6,435 nt of DNA, taken from an uncultured Lachnospiraceae bacterium (GTDB lineage Bacteria > Bacillota > Clostridia > Lachnospirales > Lachnospiraceae). The position numbers and the translations under genes are program-made. The stretch's first letter is position 1. Every line of letters begins with the position of its first letter. Under the pieces are notes generated by a model that was not told the origin of the DNA, ran no database searches, and worked only from the letters and a program-made list of their open reading frames with translations. Location: positions 1-6,435 of the forward strand of contig CADCPL010000203.1 in the NCBI GenBank assembly GCA_902803305.1. The letters run 5' to 3'. Of the stretch, positions 1 to 6,435 are shown piece by piece.

Positions 1-1145
1 GCGATCATCTCCACCCTTCTCAGCATCAGTTCAAGCGTAGCCTCCTTGTTGCTGCGTATGCTCTCACATATCTTGAAGTTCTTGGGCTTGGCGGAAACTA
101 TGGCAAGATTGGAGCTTGCCTCTACCATATCCGCAATCTGACTCATCTTTGCTACGCCGTGAGGCAGGATGTTCAGAAGAGTTGCAAACTTTGTGAAGTC
201 TTTGGTTGACATAACTTCAAGCTTGCCTTTCCCCTTATCCCTGCAAACGACGGTAAGATCAGGATCTGTACTGCAGTATTCAGTGCTCACCGTATCCGAA
301 AACGCTTTTACTATCTTCTCAAATGTCTTGGCATGCTTCTTCTTCACAACGACCGTTGCTGATGCCTCGGCGCAGATTGCGTTGTCTTTTATCCCGCCCT
401 CATATGAGCCGAGATTAAGCTCAACACTTTCCATAGCCTCCGTAAGAAGCCATCCCATCAGTGAATTGGCGTTCGCATTTCCTTTATGTATCTCCACACC
501 GGAATGTCCCCCGGTAAGACCCGATATCTCCAGTTCATATATCATACCTTCGACCTTTCCGGTCTTGCACTTCGAACTGATATCGCACTTGCAACCTCCG
601 GCACATCCGATCACGAGATGATACTCTTCTTCGGAATCAAGATTAATGAACCTTTTTCCTTTAAGTCTTGAGCAGTCATATCCGTTCGCACCGTCAAGTC
701 CCACCTCCTCATCCGCCGTAAACACCGCTTCGATCATCGGATGAGCTACATTGCTGCTGTCAAGGACAGCAAGAATAAGAGCCATTCCTATGCCGTCATC
801 GGCTCCGAGAGTTGTACCTCTTGCCTTAATGTAATCTCCGTCTATATACACATCGATCGGATCCTTTGCGGGATCAACGGCAGCATCTTTATCGGCTATG
901 CAGACCATATCCATATGGGCCTGCAGTATAACGGTATCCTTATCTTCCATCCCGGTCGTTCCGGGCTTGAGTATGGTTACGTTTTTGCATTCATCCTGAT
1001 ATGCAAGAAGTCCGCGCTTGTTTGCAAAATCAACAAGATAGTCACTTATCGCTTTTTCGTTTCCTGATCCCCTCGGTATCTTTGTTATCTCATCAAAAAA
1101 CTTAAATACCTCAGAGGGTTCAAGTTCCGAAATACTTTGTCCCAT
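1..1145 (-). CDS. pepD: Aminoacyl-histidine (Xaa-His) dipeptidase, M20 family, C-terminus cut by window edge
   Basis: This cytosolic di-zinc peptidase hydrolyses dipeptides, classically beta-Ala-His (carnosine) and other Xaa-His, as the last step of peptide use. 381 codons are visible; E. coli PepD is about 485 residues, so roughly the last 100, with the final metal-ligand His, lie outside. Metal-site motifs seen in order: QAHMDM (His77, Asp79), GADDG (bridging Asp116), ADEEVG (catalytic base Glu146, ligand Glu147) and NLDSEE (Asp170). The lid-domain signature GGHSGVEIHKGNANAN follows at about 212-227. The start is the ATG at 1145-1143, one nucleotide after the TAA of the upstream phosphatase gene. 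It is preceded by AGGAG 4 nt away and GGAGG 11 nt away, both inside the upstream gene's last codons, so translation is probably coupled. No frameshift is seen. Family assignment is firm; exact substrate preference is not readable from sequence. Confidence 0.95.
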   Translation of the reverse strand, partial: MGQSISELEPSEVFKFFDEITKIPRGSGNEKAISDYLVDFANKRGLLAYQDECKNVTILKPGTTGMEDKDTVILQAHMDMVCIADKDAAVDPAKDPIDVYIDGDYIKARGTTLGADDGIGMALILAVLDSSNVAHPMIEAVFTADEEVGLDGANGYDCSRLKGKRFINLDSEEEYHLVIGCAGGCKCDISSKCKTGKVEGMIYELEISGLTGGHSGVEIHKGNANANSLMGWLLTEAMESVELNLGSYEGGIKDNAICAEASATVVVKKKHAKTFEKIVKAFSDTVSTEYCSTDPDLTVVCRDKGKGKLEVMSTKDFTKFATLLNILPHGVAKMSQIADMVEASSNLAIVSAKPKNFKICESIRSNKEATLELMLRRVEMI

Positions 1146-1146
1146 G

Positions 1147-3303
1147 TTACTCCTGTCCTCCATTCCATTTCAGCCCCAGCATGGTAACGTCGTCAAACTG
1201 CGGAGCATCTCCCGTAAATTCATCCACGTCTTTTTTTACAGTCCTGAGAAGCTGAGTGATATCTGCATCGGGATCCCTGTTGAGTGAATCAAGCATCCTG
1301 TCTGTTCCGAACATTTCATTATTACTGTTTGTTGCCTCGGGAACACCATCCGTATATACAAATAACAGGTCGCCCGGATGAAGTTCAAACTCGTGCTCGG
1401 AGAATTTAAGACCATCCATTGTTGCGACCGCCGGTGAGTGACGGTATACCTCAAGCTCCCACTTACCGTCCGCACGCTTTATAGCGGGATGCTCATGGCC
1501 GGCATTTGCAGCAAGTCCTTTTCCTGTTGATATCTCGATAACGGCCATCCATACCGTAACAAAAAGCTCTGCCTCATTACCTTCACACAACTGCTCGTTT
1601 GCATATTGGAGCACCAGCGAGGGAGATCTCTTCATAAGCGCACCGTTCTTGATAAGTGTCTTTGCAATGACCATGAACAGCGCCGCCGGAACACCTTTAC
1701 CGGATACGTCTGCAACCACAAGTCCCAGATGATCCTGATCTACAAGGAAGAAGTCATAGAAGTCGCCGCCGACCTCTTTTGCCGGATCCATTGAAGCAAA
1801 CAATTCGAACTCATGCCGTTCCGGGAATGGCGGGAATATCCTCGGGAGCATATCCGCCTGGATCTGCGTAGCGACCGAAAGCTCCGCTCCTATCCTTTCC
1901 TTTTCGGCAGTAACCCGTGTAACTTCATCTATATACTGCTTCATTCGTATGGTCATGTTATGGAACGATTCAGCAAGCGTCTGTATTTCTTCATCACCCG
2001 CTTCATTCCATTCGAAATCAAGATCCTCACCTTGGATCTTACGGACTTTCGAAGTCAGATCGCGAAGCGGTGCCGCTATGGATTTGGACATGTAGAATGC
2101 TGTTATAGATGCTACAACTACAGCTGCGATACCTATGAGCAATATGCCGAACAGAAGTCTTCCGAGTGCGGTATTCGTAGCCACTTCGGTCTGCCTGGTC
2201 ATGGCGGATATCTCATCAAGCAGTTCGTTGGTAGACTCAAGAACGACCTTTTGAGGCATCATTATGACGAATGACCATCCTACTGTTTCCATTGATGCAA
2301 ATGCCACAAAGTATGTCTCGCCGTCAAGTTCGATTATCCTGGAACTTTCCATTCCGTTCACGGCATCGCGTACCAGGTCCGCGAGTTCTTTATTATCGGA
2401 CTCGCGAAGATCACGTTCCGCATTTTCTTTCGTGATCATGAGTTCGGGTAAGTTTCCCGATGAGAACAGGAGCTGTCCGTTATTGTTCACGATACATGAT
2501 ATGCTGTCTTTCCCGACCTTTGTCGACTGTACCATCTCATCAAGATCATCCAGGTACATTCCCGCACATGCAACTCCCTTGAACTCTCCGTTCGCGATTA
2601 TGGGAGTTCCGCACATCATTCCTATCCTTTTACCGCTGGTCTCGGGAGTAACATTGGTAAAGTATGTAGCCATATTTTCCTTGGTCCCTATATACCACGG
2701 ACGCTTGGATGCCTCATAGAACTTAACCGTACCGTCCTCGGCGATCTTGTCATCCGAATCCCTGTCGGCCTCTATCATAAGACCTGATTCTGTAGCGATA
2801 TAACACTTCGCCATCGCAGGGTTTCCCGCATGTGTTGACATGAGTGTATTTGATTCATTACCGAGAAGGCCCAGTTCATCTATAACCGCCGGATCTTCCA
2901 TATCGGTCTTCTCGCTGTGAGTCACATGGACTACGAGCTTGCCCTCATTCTCTGCTTTAGGTTCTTCAACCGGAAATCTTCCGAACTCATCGGCATGCTC
3001 GTACAAAAACGTTGCATCACTTGCTATAAGCTCTACTGATGATCTGAAATGTGCAAAATTGGAATCCACTATATCGGCCTGATCGGTAACTATTCTTTTA
3101 AGCCCGGCATCAACCTCCGCAGCCATGGACGTTGAAGATATCTCTCCGGCGCGCTCACCGAGCTTACCGCTGTTTGCGATCAGCGTACCCTTGATAACGT
3201 ACAGTCTGAAGACCATGGTTGCCGATACCACAATGAGTGTGAACACGACAAGCGAGATCATCGAAATATGTACGGTTGTTCCAAGCGATCTTTTCTTTTT
3301 CAT
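1147..3303 (-). CDS. Membrane sensor phosphatase: dCache - HAMP - SpoIIE/PP2C (RsbU-like)
   Basis: A 718-residue transmembrane serine phosphatase that probably dephosphorylates a phospho-serine partner protein, as RsbU and SpoIIE do for STAS anti-anti-sigma factors. A basic N-terminus (MKKKR) precedes TM1 (about 13-35). A large extracellular region (about 40-375) has dCache features, including the FYEASKRPWYIG stretch at 195-206. TM2 (about 382-404) is followed by a HAMP linker (about 405-458), a helical signalling connector (about 459-485, ERIGAELSVATQIQ) and the SpoIIE-type PP2C domain (about 500-714). The metal-binding acidic residues are present: GGDFYD (Asp514), ADVSGKG (Asp532), YTDGVPEA (Asp652) and FDDVT (Asp704/705), along with NAGHEHP at 600-606. 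The catalytic domain therefore looks active. The start ATG overlaps the GNAT stop (ATGA), with AGGAG 6 nt upstream. The physiological target is not visible in the window. Confidence 0.93.
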   Translation of the reverse strand: MKKKRSLGTTVHISMISLVVFTLIVVSATMVFRLYVIKGTLIANSGKLGERAGEISSTSMAAEVDAGLKRIVTDQADIVDSNFAHFRSSVELIASDATFLYEHADEFGRFPVEEPKAENEGKLVVHVTHSEKTDMEDPAVIDELGLLGNESNTLMSTHAGNPAMAKCYIATESGLMIEADRDSDDKIAEDGTVKFYEASKRPWYIGTKENMATYFTNVTPETSGKRIGMMCGTPIIANGEFKGVACAGMYLDDLDEMVQSTKVGKDSISCIVNNNGQLLFSSGNLPELMITKENAERDLRESDNKELADLVRDAVNGMESSRIIELDGETYFVAFASMETVGWSFVIMMPQKVVLESTNELLDEISAMTRQTEVATNTALGRLLFGILLIGIAAVVVASITAFYMSKSIAAPLRDLTSKVRKIQGEDLDFEWNEAGDEEIQTLAESFHNMTIRMKQYIDEVTRVTAEKERIGAELSVATQIQADMLPRIFPPFPERHEFELFASMDPAKEVGGDFYDFFLVDQDHLGLVVADVSGKGVPAALFMVIAKTLIKNGALMKRSPSLVLQYANEQLCEGNEAELFVTVWMAVIEISTGKGLAANAGHEHPAIKRADGKWELEVYRHSPAVATMDGLKFSEHEFELHPGDLLFVYTDGVPEATNSNNEMFGTDRMLDSLNRDPDADITQLLRTVKKDVDEFTGDAPQFDDVTMLGLKWNGGQE
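1150..1161 (-). promoter_or_regulatory. Double Shine-Dalgarno for pepD inside the end of the phosphatase gene
   Basis: On the minus strand GGAGG (1161-1157) and AGGAG (1154-1150) lie 11 and 4 nt before the pepD ATG. They encode the Gly-Gly-Gln-Glu end of the phosphatase. This supports the pepD start and suggests translational coupling to the upstream gene. Confidence 0.75.
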
Positions 3304-4331
3304 ATTTGTCTCCTGATCATTTCAAGAAGCTTTTTGAATTCGTCGGTAAGAACGAACTCATCATAATTGATGACCACGTCACCTATATAATTCATGAATA
3401 TCTGTTCCGTATCAGAACAACATGCTCTTACTCCGGTAAAGAAGAAGCCTTCTTTCCTAAGCTTTTCGTACGCATCTATGGCAGAAGCCGTATTAACCGG
3501 AAGGATCAGCTGAATGGTCCAATACTTTTCCGAATGCGATGCTCTGATATCAAGGATCCGTTCCATCAGATCACTGCCGATCGACTTTACCTTGATACAA
3601 ATGCTCTGCTCCCTGTCATTGATCGATACGCTCATATCGGACTCGGCTTGAACCTTATCATGAGGATCAGCCGATGTAATGATATTATAACCGACTTTAA
3701 GATCCGAATACAGACTTCTTACCATATCTTCTATATCCGGATGTATATATACAGTGCCCACATCCTTCTTCGCCACGGGAAGGATCAATATAGCCTGGCC
3801 GTATTTTTCGCTGTTTCCAAGCTTAAAGCTGTTTTGCATGCGCAATGTCAAATGGCTTCCGAAGTTAAATGCGGCAGGGACCATCCCCGCGCCTTCGCAC
3901 ATGCTCTGAGTGAGATCATGGAATATCACGGTTGATGCATAAATGCAGCTCGGACCGACATTTCCGGCGTATTTATACGTATACTTAACGAGTTCATAGG
4001 CCAGGCCGTAGCCTCTGTATGCTTTTCTGAAGATCTGTGTCGCGGCCTCCATTCTTGTCTCTTCAGGCGTATAGAAGATCATCGACTGTATCCCGCACAC
4101 TTCATCCCCGCAGTAGGCCATGAACAGATGAAGTCTTCCCGACTTTATCTCTTCGTCCAGCATATCCTTATCATAATACTCCCTGCGATAATACGTGTCA
4201 CCGTATTCCTCTCTTACGCATTCTATCACGTCTTCCTCGTCTCCGTAAACAAAAGGACGAAGCGTAAAAGTCTTCTCACCGCCGTTCTTGTGATTTGCAA
4301 GTACTATAGTCTTTGCCGGTGCATCACTCAT
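3300..4331 (-). CDS. GNAT-family N-acetyltransferase-like protein with a second C-terminal domain
   Basis: A 343-residue soluble protein. The N-terminal half (about 22-160) is a GNAT fold: it opens with the beta-strand TLRPFVYGDEEDV and has the acetyl-CoA pyrophosphate-binding motif RGYGLA at 106-111 (the Q/R-x-x-G-x-G/A pattern), followed by an amphipathic helix. The second half (about 175-343) is less conserved and ends with LRKEGFFFTGVR (291-302) and IGDVV (316-320). As I recall, a GFFF-x-G...GD pattern is typical of GNAT proteins encoded beside, or fused to, RsbW-like HATPase domains; this needs a profile search. The acetyl acceptor cannot be named: it could be a protein of the switch or a small molecule. 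The ATG overlaps the MATE stop by 4 nt (ATGA), and the TGA overlaps the phosphatase start in the same way, so it is made with both. No truncation or frameshift is seen. Confidence 0.85.
   Translation of the reverse strand: MSDAPAKTIVLANHKNGGEKTFTLRPFVYGDEEDVIECVREEYGDTYYRREYYDKDMLDEEIKSGRLHLFMAYCGDEVCGIQSMIFYTPEETRMEAATQIFRKAYRGYGLAYELVKYTYKYAGNVGPSCIYASTVIFHDLTQSMCEGAGMVPAAFNFGSHLTLRMQNSFKLGNSEKYGQAILILPVAKKDVGTVYIHPDIEDMVRSLYSDLKVGYNIITSADPHDKVQAESDMSVSINDREQSICIKVKSIGSDLMERILDIRASHSEKYWTIQLILPVNTASAIDAYEKLRKEGFFFTGVRACCSDTEQIFMNYIGDVVINYDEFVLTDEFKKLLEMIRRQI
3310..3314 (-). promoter_or_regulatory. Shine-Dalgarno for the sensor phosphatase
   Basis: AGGAG lies on the minus strand 6 nt before the ATG at 3303-3301, inside the GNAT coding end. 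Its ideal spacing fixes the start of the phosphatase next to the ATGA overlap. Confidence 0.75.
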
Positions 4332-6121
4332 TGTTTTTCCGTCCCTTCGCTGCGTCTCATCGAAACGATCAGATTATTCATATCAAATACATTGGAATAT
4401 TTAACTCTGCTTACAAGCTTGTCGACCATGTTCATGCCGAAGCTCTCATCTTCCATGAACTCTTCCATAGACAGCTTGGACTTTCTGTCCCTGAACCATT
4501 CTATCGGATTGAAAGTCGTTCCCGGGCACCGCATGCGCATTACGACCTCTTCTTCGACAAGCGAGATACGCAGATCTATGCGAAATGAAGGATCTGTTTT
4601 GCAGTGGCGCGCCATGACCACAAGGAGTTCCTCCACAACAAGCGGCAGTTTCATGCAAAATGCGGGAGAAACATCATTCTCCTCGCAAAAAGCAACAACT
4701 TCTCCCGATGCCTTAACGGCTCCTTCTTCTGTTCCGTCGGATACGGTCATGAAGAACCTGTCCGAATATGCGCTGTTCTCAAGCATCACTCCGACCAGAT
4801 CCGGCCGGATTTTTCTACGGATCATACTATACAGAACCATGACCGGGATATCAAGGATTTCGGCCAATATGAACGACAGAGCGTACCAATTGGATTCATC
4901 AAAAGAAAGATGCACGGCTGCAAGCACCACTGTAAACACAAGCACGTGCATGACGGTCATGATCATCGCGCATCTGTTCTCTCCGATCGCGGAATAATAA
5001 TAGATCAGAATATTGATAACGGCAGAAGGGATCAGGCTGATCGCAACAAGCCTCACAAGCAGTGCTGTGTCGGCCAGGTGGTCAGCTCCGGATATACCGA
5101 AAAACCCGGCTATCGGCTGCGCAAAGATCACCATAATAAGTGCAAGCAGCGCATGGAATGCTAGCGCATTGACTATACTTATCTTGATCGTCTGGCGCTG
5201 ACCTTTTCTGTCACGTTCTCCGTGAAGTATCCCTATGATGGGCGATATCGCCTGTCCGAACCCGGTCACGGATGATGAAGCAAGATTGATCACGGAAAAT
5301 CCGACTGCAAGCGAAGCAAGGCCGTCATCTCCGAGATATGCAGACACGATGCGGTTAAGAACTACGGTCCGCAGCATCTTGCACAGATTATTCAGTCCCG
5401 ATGATCCGCCGAAAAACGCGATATTCTTAAGCATTCGCGGCATCAGGCTTAACTCCGGCATTGTGATCTTAAAAAGATGATTCCTGGTAAAAAGAAAATA
5501 GAGTCCGGCCGCGTTTGCAAGAAACATTGACAGTATATATCCGAGCGCTATACCTACCGGTCCCATCCCGAGCCTTAAAAATACGTACACGAGCGCCACA
5601 TCGATGATCCCCATCGCACCGAATGAATACATACCGTATTTTCCTTTTCCGATAAGGCGAAGGAAATTGAACGGGAAATACATAAGAGTGTTGAGGAATC
5701 CGAAAGCAATGACCAGCTTTCCGTAACCGGCTCCGATCGCATATGCAGCTTCATTTCCACCGAGCCATGCATACAATCCGTCAAAACGGATCAGGCACGG
5801 AACGGATATGATGATCGGTATCGCAAGCGACAGGGCAAGTGACATCCACTCATATTTGGCGGCGGTCTCAAAGTCTTCGCACCCCATGGATATCGATGAC
5901 CTTGTTGCCGCACCTATGGAAATGAGGCATCCGAGCATCGCATACAGGAATGTAAAGCTTGACATAAGGCTCATCGCGGCAAGAGCGTCCTTGCCGAGAA
6001 ACCTCCCTGCCAGGAGCGTATTTCCGAATGACGAAAAAGTGGTACCCAGCAGTGCCAGCACGGTCGGGCCCAAGTATCTCTGGAATGTATGTTTTATAAG
6101 ATAATCGTCGTTATGATTCAT
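4328..6121 (-). CDS. MATE-family transporter fused to a C-terminal RsbW/HATPase-like domain
   Basis: A 597-residue protein. Residues about 10-436 are a MATE-type cation-coupled exporter made of two repeats of about six hydrophobic helices (typical start YLIKHTFQRYLGPTVLALL, second half from about 235). After the last helix and a basic RRK (435-437) comes a cytoplasmic domain of about 150 residues. The part from about 455 to 590 resembles RsbW/SpoIIAB-type HATPases: FFMTVSDGTEEG strand, helix with LPLVVEELLVVMARH (492-506), CPGTTFNP (532-539) and SFGMNMVDKLVS (560-571). Ordinary MATE proteins are about 450 residues and lack this tail. Several ATP-binding residues are substituted, so kinase activity is doubtful. 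An in-frame TGA two codons upstream makes ATG 6121 the earliest possible start; the next Met is about 50 codons in and would cut conserved sequence. The export substrate is unknown. It is first in the operon, with its stop overlapping the GNAT start. Confidence 0.9.
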   Translation of the reverse strand: MNHNDDYLIKHTFQRYLGPTVLALLGTTFSSFGNTLLAGRFLGKDALAAMSLMSSFTFLYAMLGCLISIGAATRSSISMGCEDFETAAKYEWMSLALSLAIPIIISVPCLIRFDGLYAWLGGNEAAYAIGAGYGKLVIAFGFLNTLMYFPFNFLRLIGKGKYGMYSFGAMGIIDVALVYVFLRLGMGPVGIALGYILSMFLANAAGLYFLFTRNHLFKITMPELSLMPRMLKNIAFFGGSSGLNNLCKMLRTVVLNRIVSAYLGDDGLASLAVGFSVINLASSSVTGFGQAISPIIGILHGERDRKGQRQTIKISIVNALAFHALLALIMVIFAQPIAGFFGISGADHLADTALLVRLVAISLIPSAVINILIYYYSAIGENRCAMIMTVMHVLVFTVVLAAVHLSFDESNWYALSFILAEILDIPVMVLYSMIRRKIRPDLVGVMLENSAYSDRFFMTVSDGTEEGAVKASGEVVAFCEENDVSPAFCMKLPLVVEELLVVMARHCKTDPSFRIDLRISLVEEEVVMRMRCPGTTFNPIEWFRDRKSKLSMEEFMEDESFGMNMVDKLVSRVKYSNVFDMNNLIVSMRRSEGTEKQ

Positions 6122-6122
6122 G

Positions 6123-6134
6123 CCTCAATACCCC
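6123..6134 (-). promoter_or_regulatory. Unusual ribosome-binding region of the MATE gene
   Basis: The purine runs before the ATG are GAGG (6126-6123), only 1 nt from the start codon, and GGGG (6134-6131), 9 nt away but at or near the predicted transcript start. Neither is a standard Shine-Dalgarno placement. An in-frame TGA (6127-6125) excludes a longer protein. Confidence 0.45.
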
Positions 6135-6139
6135 AAAAT

Positions 6140-6168
6140 AGTATAGTCTCTGAACAGCGTAAAATCAA
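6140..6168 (-). promoter_or_regulatory. Sigma-A-type promoter of the four-gene operon
   Basis: Reading the minus strand, a -35 box TTGATT (6168-6163) and a -10 box TATACT (6145-6140) are separated by exactly 17 nt. They match the consensus at 4 of 6 and 5 of 6 positions. The expected transcription start is near 6135-6132, giving a leader of only about 11-14 nt before the ATG at 6121. The promoter begins immediately after the U-tract of the upstream terminator, which fits an independent transcription unit. Confidence 0.7.
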
Positions 6169-6169
6169 C

Positions 6170-6210
6170 AAAAAAAAGAGTCCCTATATCATTTAAGACA
6201 TAGAGACTCT
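6170..6210 (-). terminator. Intrinsic terminator, second of a tandem pair
   Basis: An 11-bp stem pairs 6177-6187 with 6200-6210 around a 12-nt loop. On the minus strand it is followed by eight Ts (6177-6170; the first can pair in the stem). The single imperfect pair (6183/6204) is a G-U wobble in minus-strand RNA but a C-A mismatch in plus-strand RNA, so the structure was kept for minus-strand transcription. It shields the operon promoter from read-through. Confidence 0.8.
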
Positions 6211-6278
6211 GTGTTTTATCCTGATATGATCATTTGATAGTCACAATACAGTCTACCCATCAAGCAAGGAAAAATAAA

Positions 6279-6319
6279 CAAAAAAAGGGGTCACAAATCC
6301 TCGGATTTGTAACCCCTTT
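6279..6319 (-). terminator. Strong intrinsic terminator of the right-edge gene
   Basis: GGGGT and ACAAATCC (6287-6300) pair with GGATTTGT and ACCCC (6303-6316), closing on a very short loop. On the minus strand seven Ts (6286-6280) follow. The one imperfect pair (6292/6311) is G-U in minus-strand RNA and C-A in plus-strand RNA, which assigns the strand. It begins about 12 nt after the TGA of the right-edge gene. Confidence 0.88.
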
Positions 6320-6330
6320 GAGTTGTGACG

Positions 6331-6435
6331 TCAGAAACAGGCAAAGGTACCCTTTGTGATAGTAAAGTATTTATCCTTGCTGCCGTAATACTTTGTTTCC
6401 TCCTTGCTGTTATCGCCAAGCCCGGTCACTATGAC
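6331..6435 (-). CDS. C-terminal end of an unrecognised protein
   Basis: An open minus-strand frame enters from the right edge and ends at TGA (6333-6331), giving 34 residues that begin VIVTGLGDNSKEE and end TKGTFACF. The fragment is alternating hydrophobic and polar, rich in Lys, Tyr and Thr, with one Cys near the end. I do not recognise the family. The evidence that it is a real gene end is the open frame plus the strong terminator starting about 12 nt after the stop. Confidence 0.6.
   Translation of the reverse strand, partial: VIVTGLGDNSKEETKYYGSKDKYFTITKGTFACF

Noticed and set aside
3276..3935. A 219-codon plus-strand open frame opposite the GNAT gene, and similar ones at 169-621, 1813-2274, 2264-2719 and 4604-5164
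   Set aside because: These are antisense shadows of the minus-strand genes, created by their codon usage. The minus-strand translations match known families throughout.
4128..4997. A 289-codon open frame on the plus strand across the MATE/GNAT junction
   Set aside because: It lies antisense to two genes with clear family motifs, its translation has low-complexity Ser/Thr/Arg runs and no recognisable domain, and it has no fitting promoter or ribosome site.
6226..6233. Palindrome ATGATCAT in the intergenic region as a possible operator
   Set aside because: An 8-bp AT-rich palindrome is expected by chance. Its flanks do not extend the symmetry well, and it lies upstream of a terminator rather than at the promoter.
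6170..6319. Reading the two hairpins as plus-strand terminators or a bidirectional element
   Set aside because: On the plus strand each stem carries a C-A mismatch and is followed only by a short, interrupted T run, and no plus-strand gene ends nearby.
1..6435. CRISPR arrays, tRNA/rRNA genes, insertion sequences or long repeats
   Set aside because: None was seen. The window is almost filled by coding sequence, and the only repeats noticed are the two terminator hairpins.

Overview
The window looks like a stretch of a low-to-moderate GC Firmicutes chromosome, most likely a Clostridia of the Lachnospiraceae/Butyrivibrio type. That placement is an inference from frequent ATA isoleucine codons, AGGAG-type ribosome sites, U-rich intrinsic terminators and the protein families. 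No rRNA or taxonomic marker is present to confirm it. All supported genes lie on the minus strand, so transcription runs from right to left.

Layout in transcription order. At the right edge (6435 down to 6331) is the last 34 codons of an unrecognised gene. Two minus-strand intrinsic terminators follow (6279-6319 and 6170-6210). A good sigma-A-type promoter (6140-6168) sits directly after the second one. It leads into four tightly packed genes: a MATE-family transporter with an anti-sigma/HATPase-like cytoplasmic tail (4328-6121), a two-part GNAT acetyltransferase-family protein (3300-4331), a membrane sensor phosphatase of dCache-HAMP-SpoIIE/PP2C type (1147-3303), and pepD, an M20-family aminoacyl-histidine/Xaa-His dipeptidase that runs off the left edge (<1-1145). 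The first two junctions are 4-nt ATGA overlaps and the third gap is 1 nt, so this is almost certainly one translationally coupled operon.

The main point of interest is how the operon is put together. A SpoIIE/RsbU-type phosphatase normally works with an RsbW-type HATPase and a STAS-domain anti-anti-sigma factor. Here the only HATPase-like partner is fused to the C-terminus of a transporter, and its N-box and G1 nucleotide-binding residues are degenerate. No STAS protein or sigma factor is visible. A GNAT protein of a type I recall being associated with such HATPases sits between the two. The dCache sensor keeps part of the amino-acid-binding signature but has lost its aspartate. A reasonable model is a membrane-tethered, non-canonical partner switch tied to transport and possibly to peptide or amino-acid metabolism through pepD. 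The gene content and motifs are seen directly; the model is inference.
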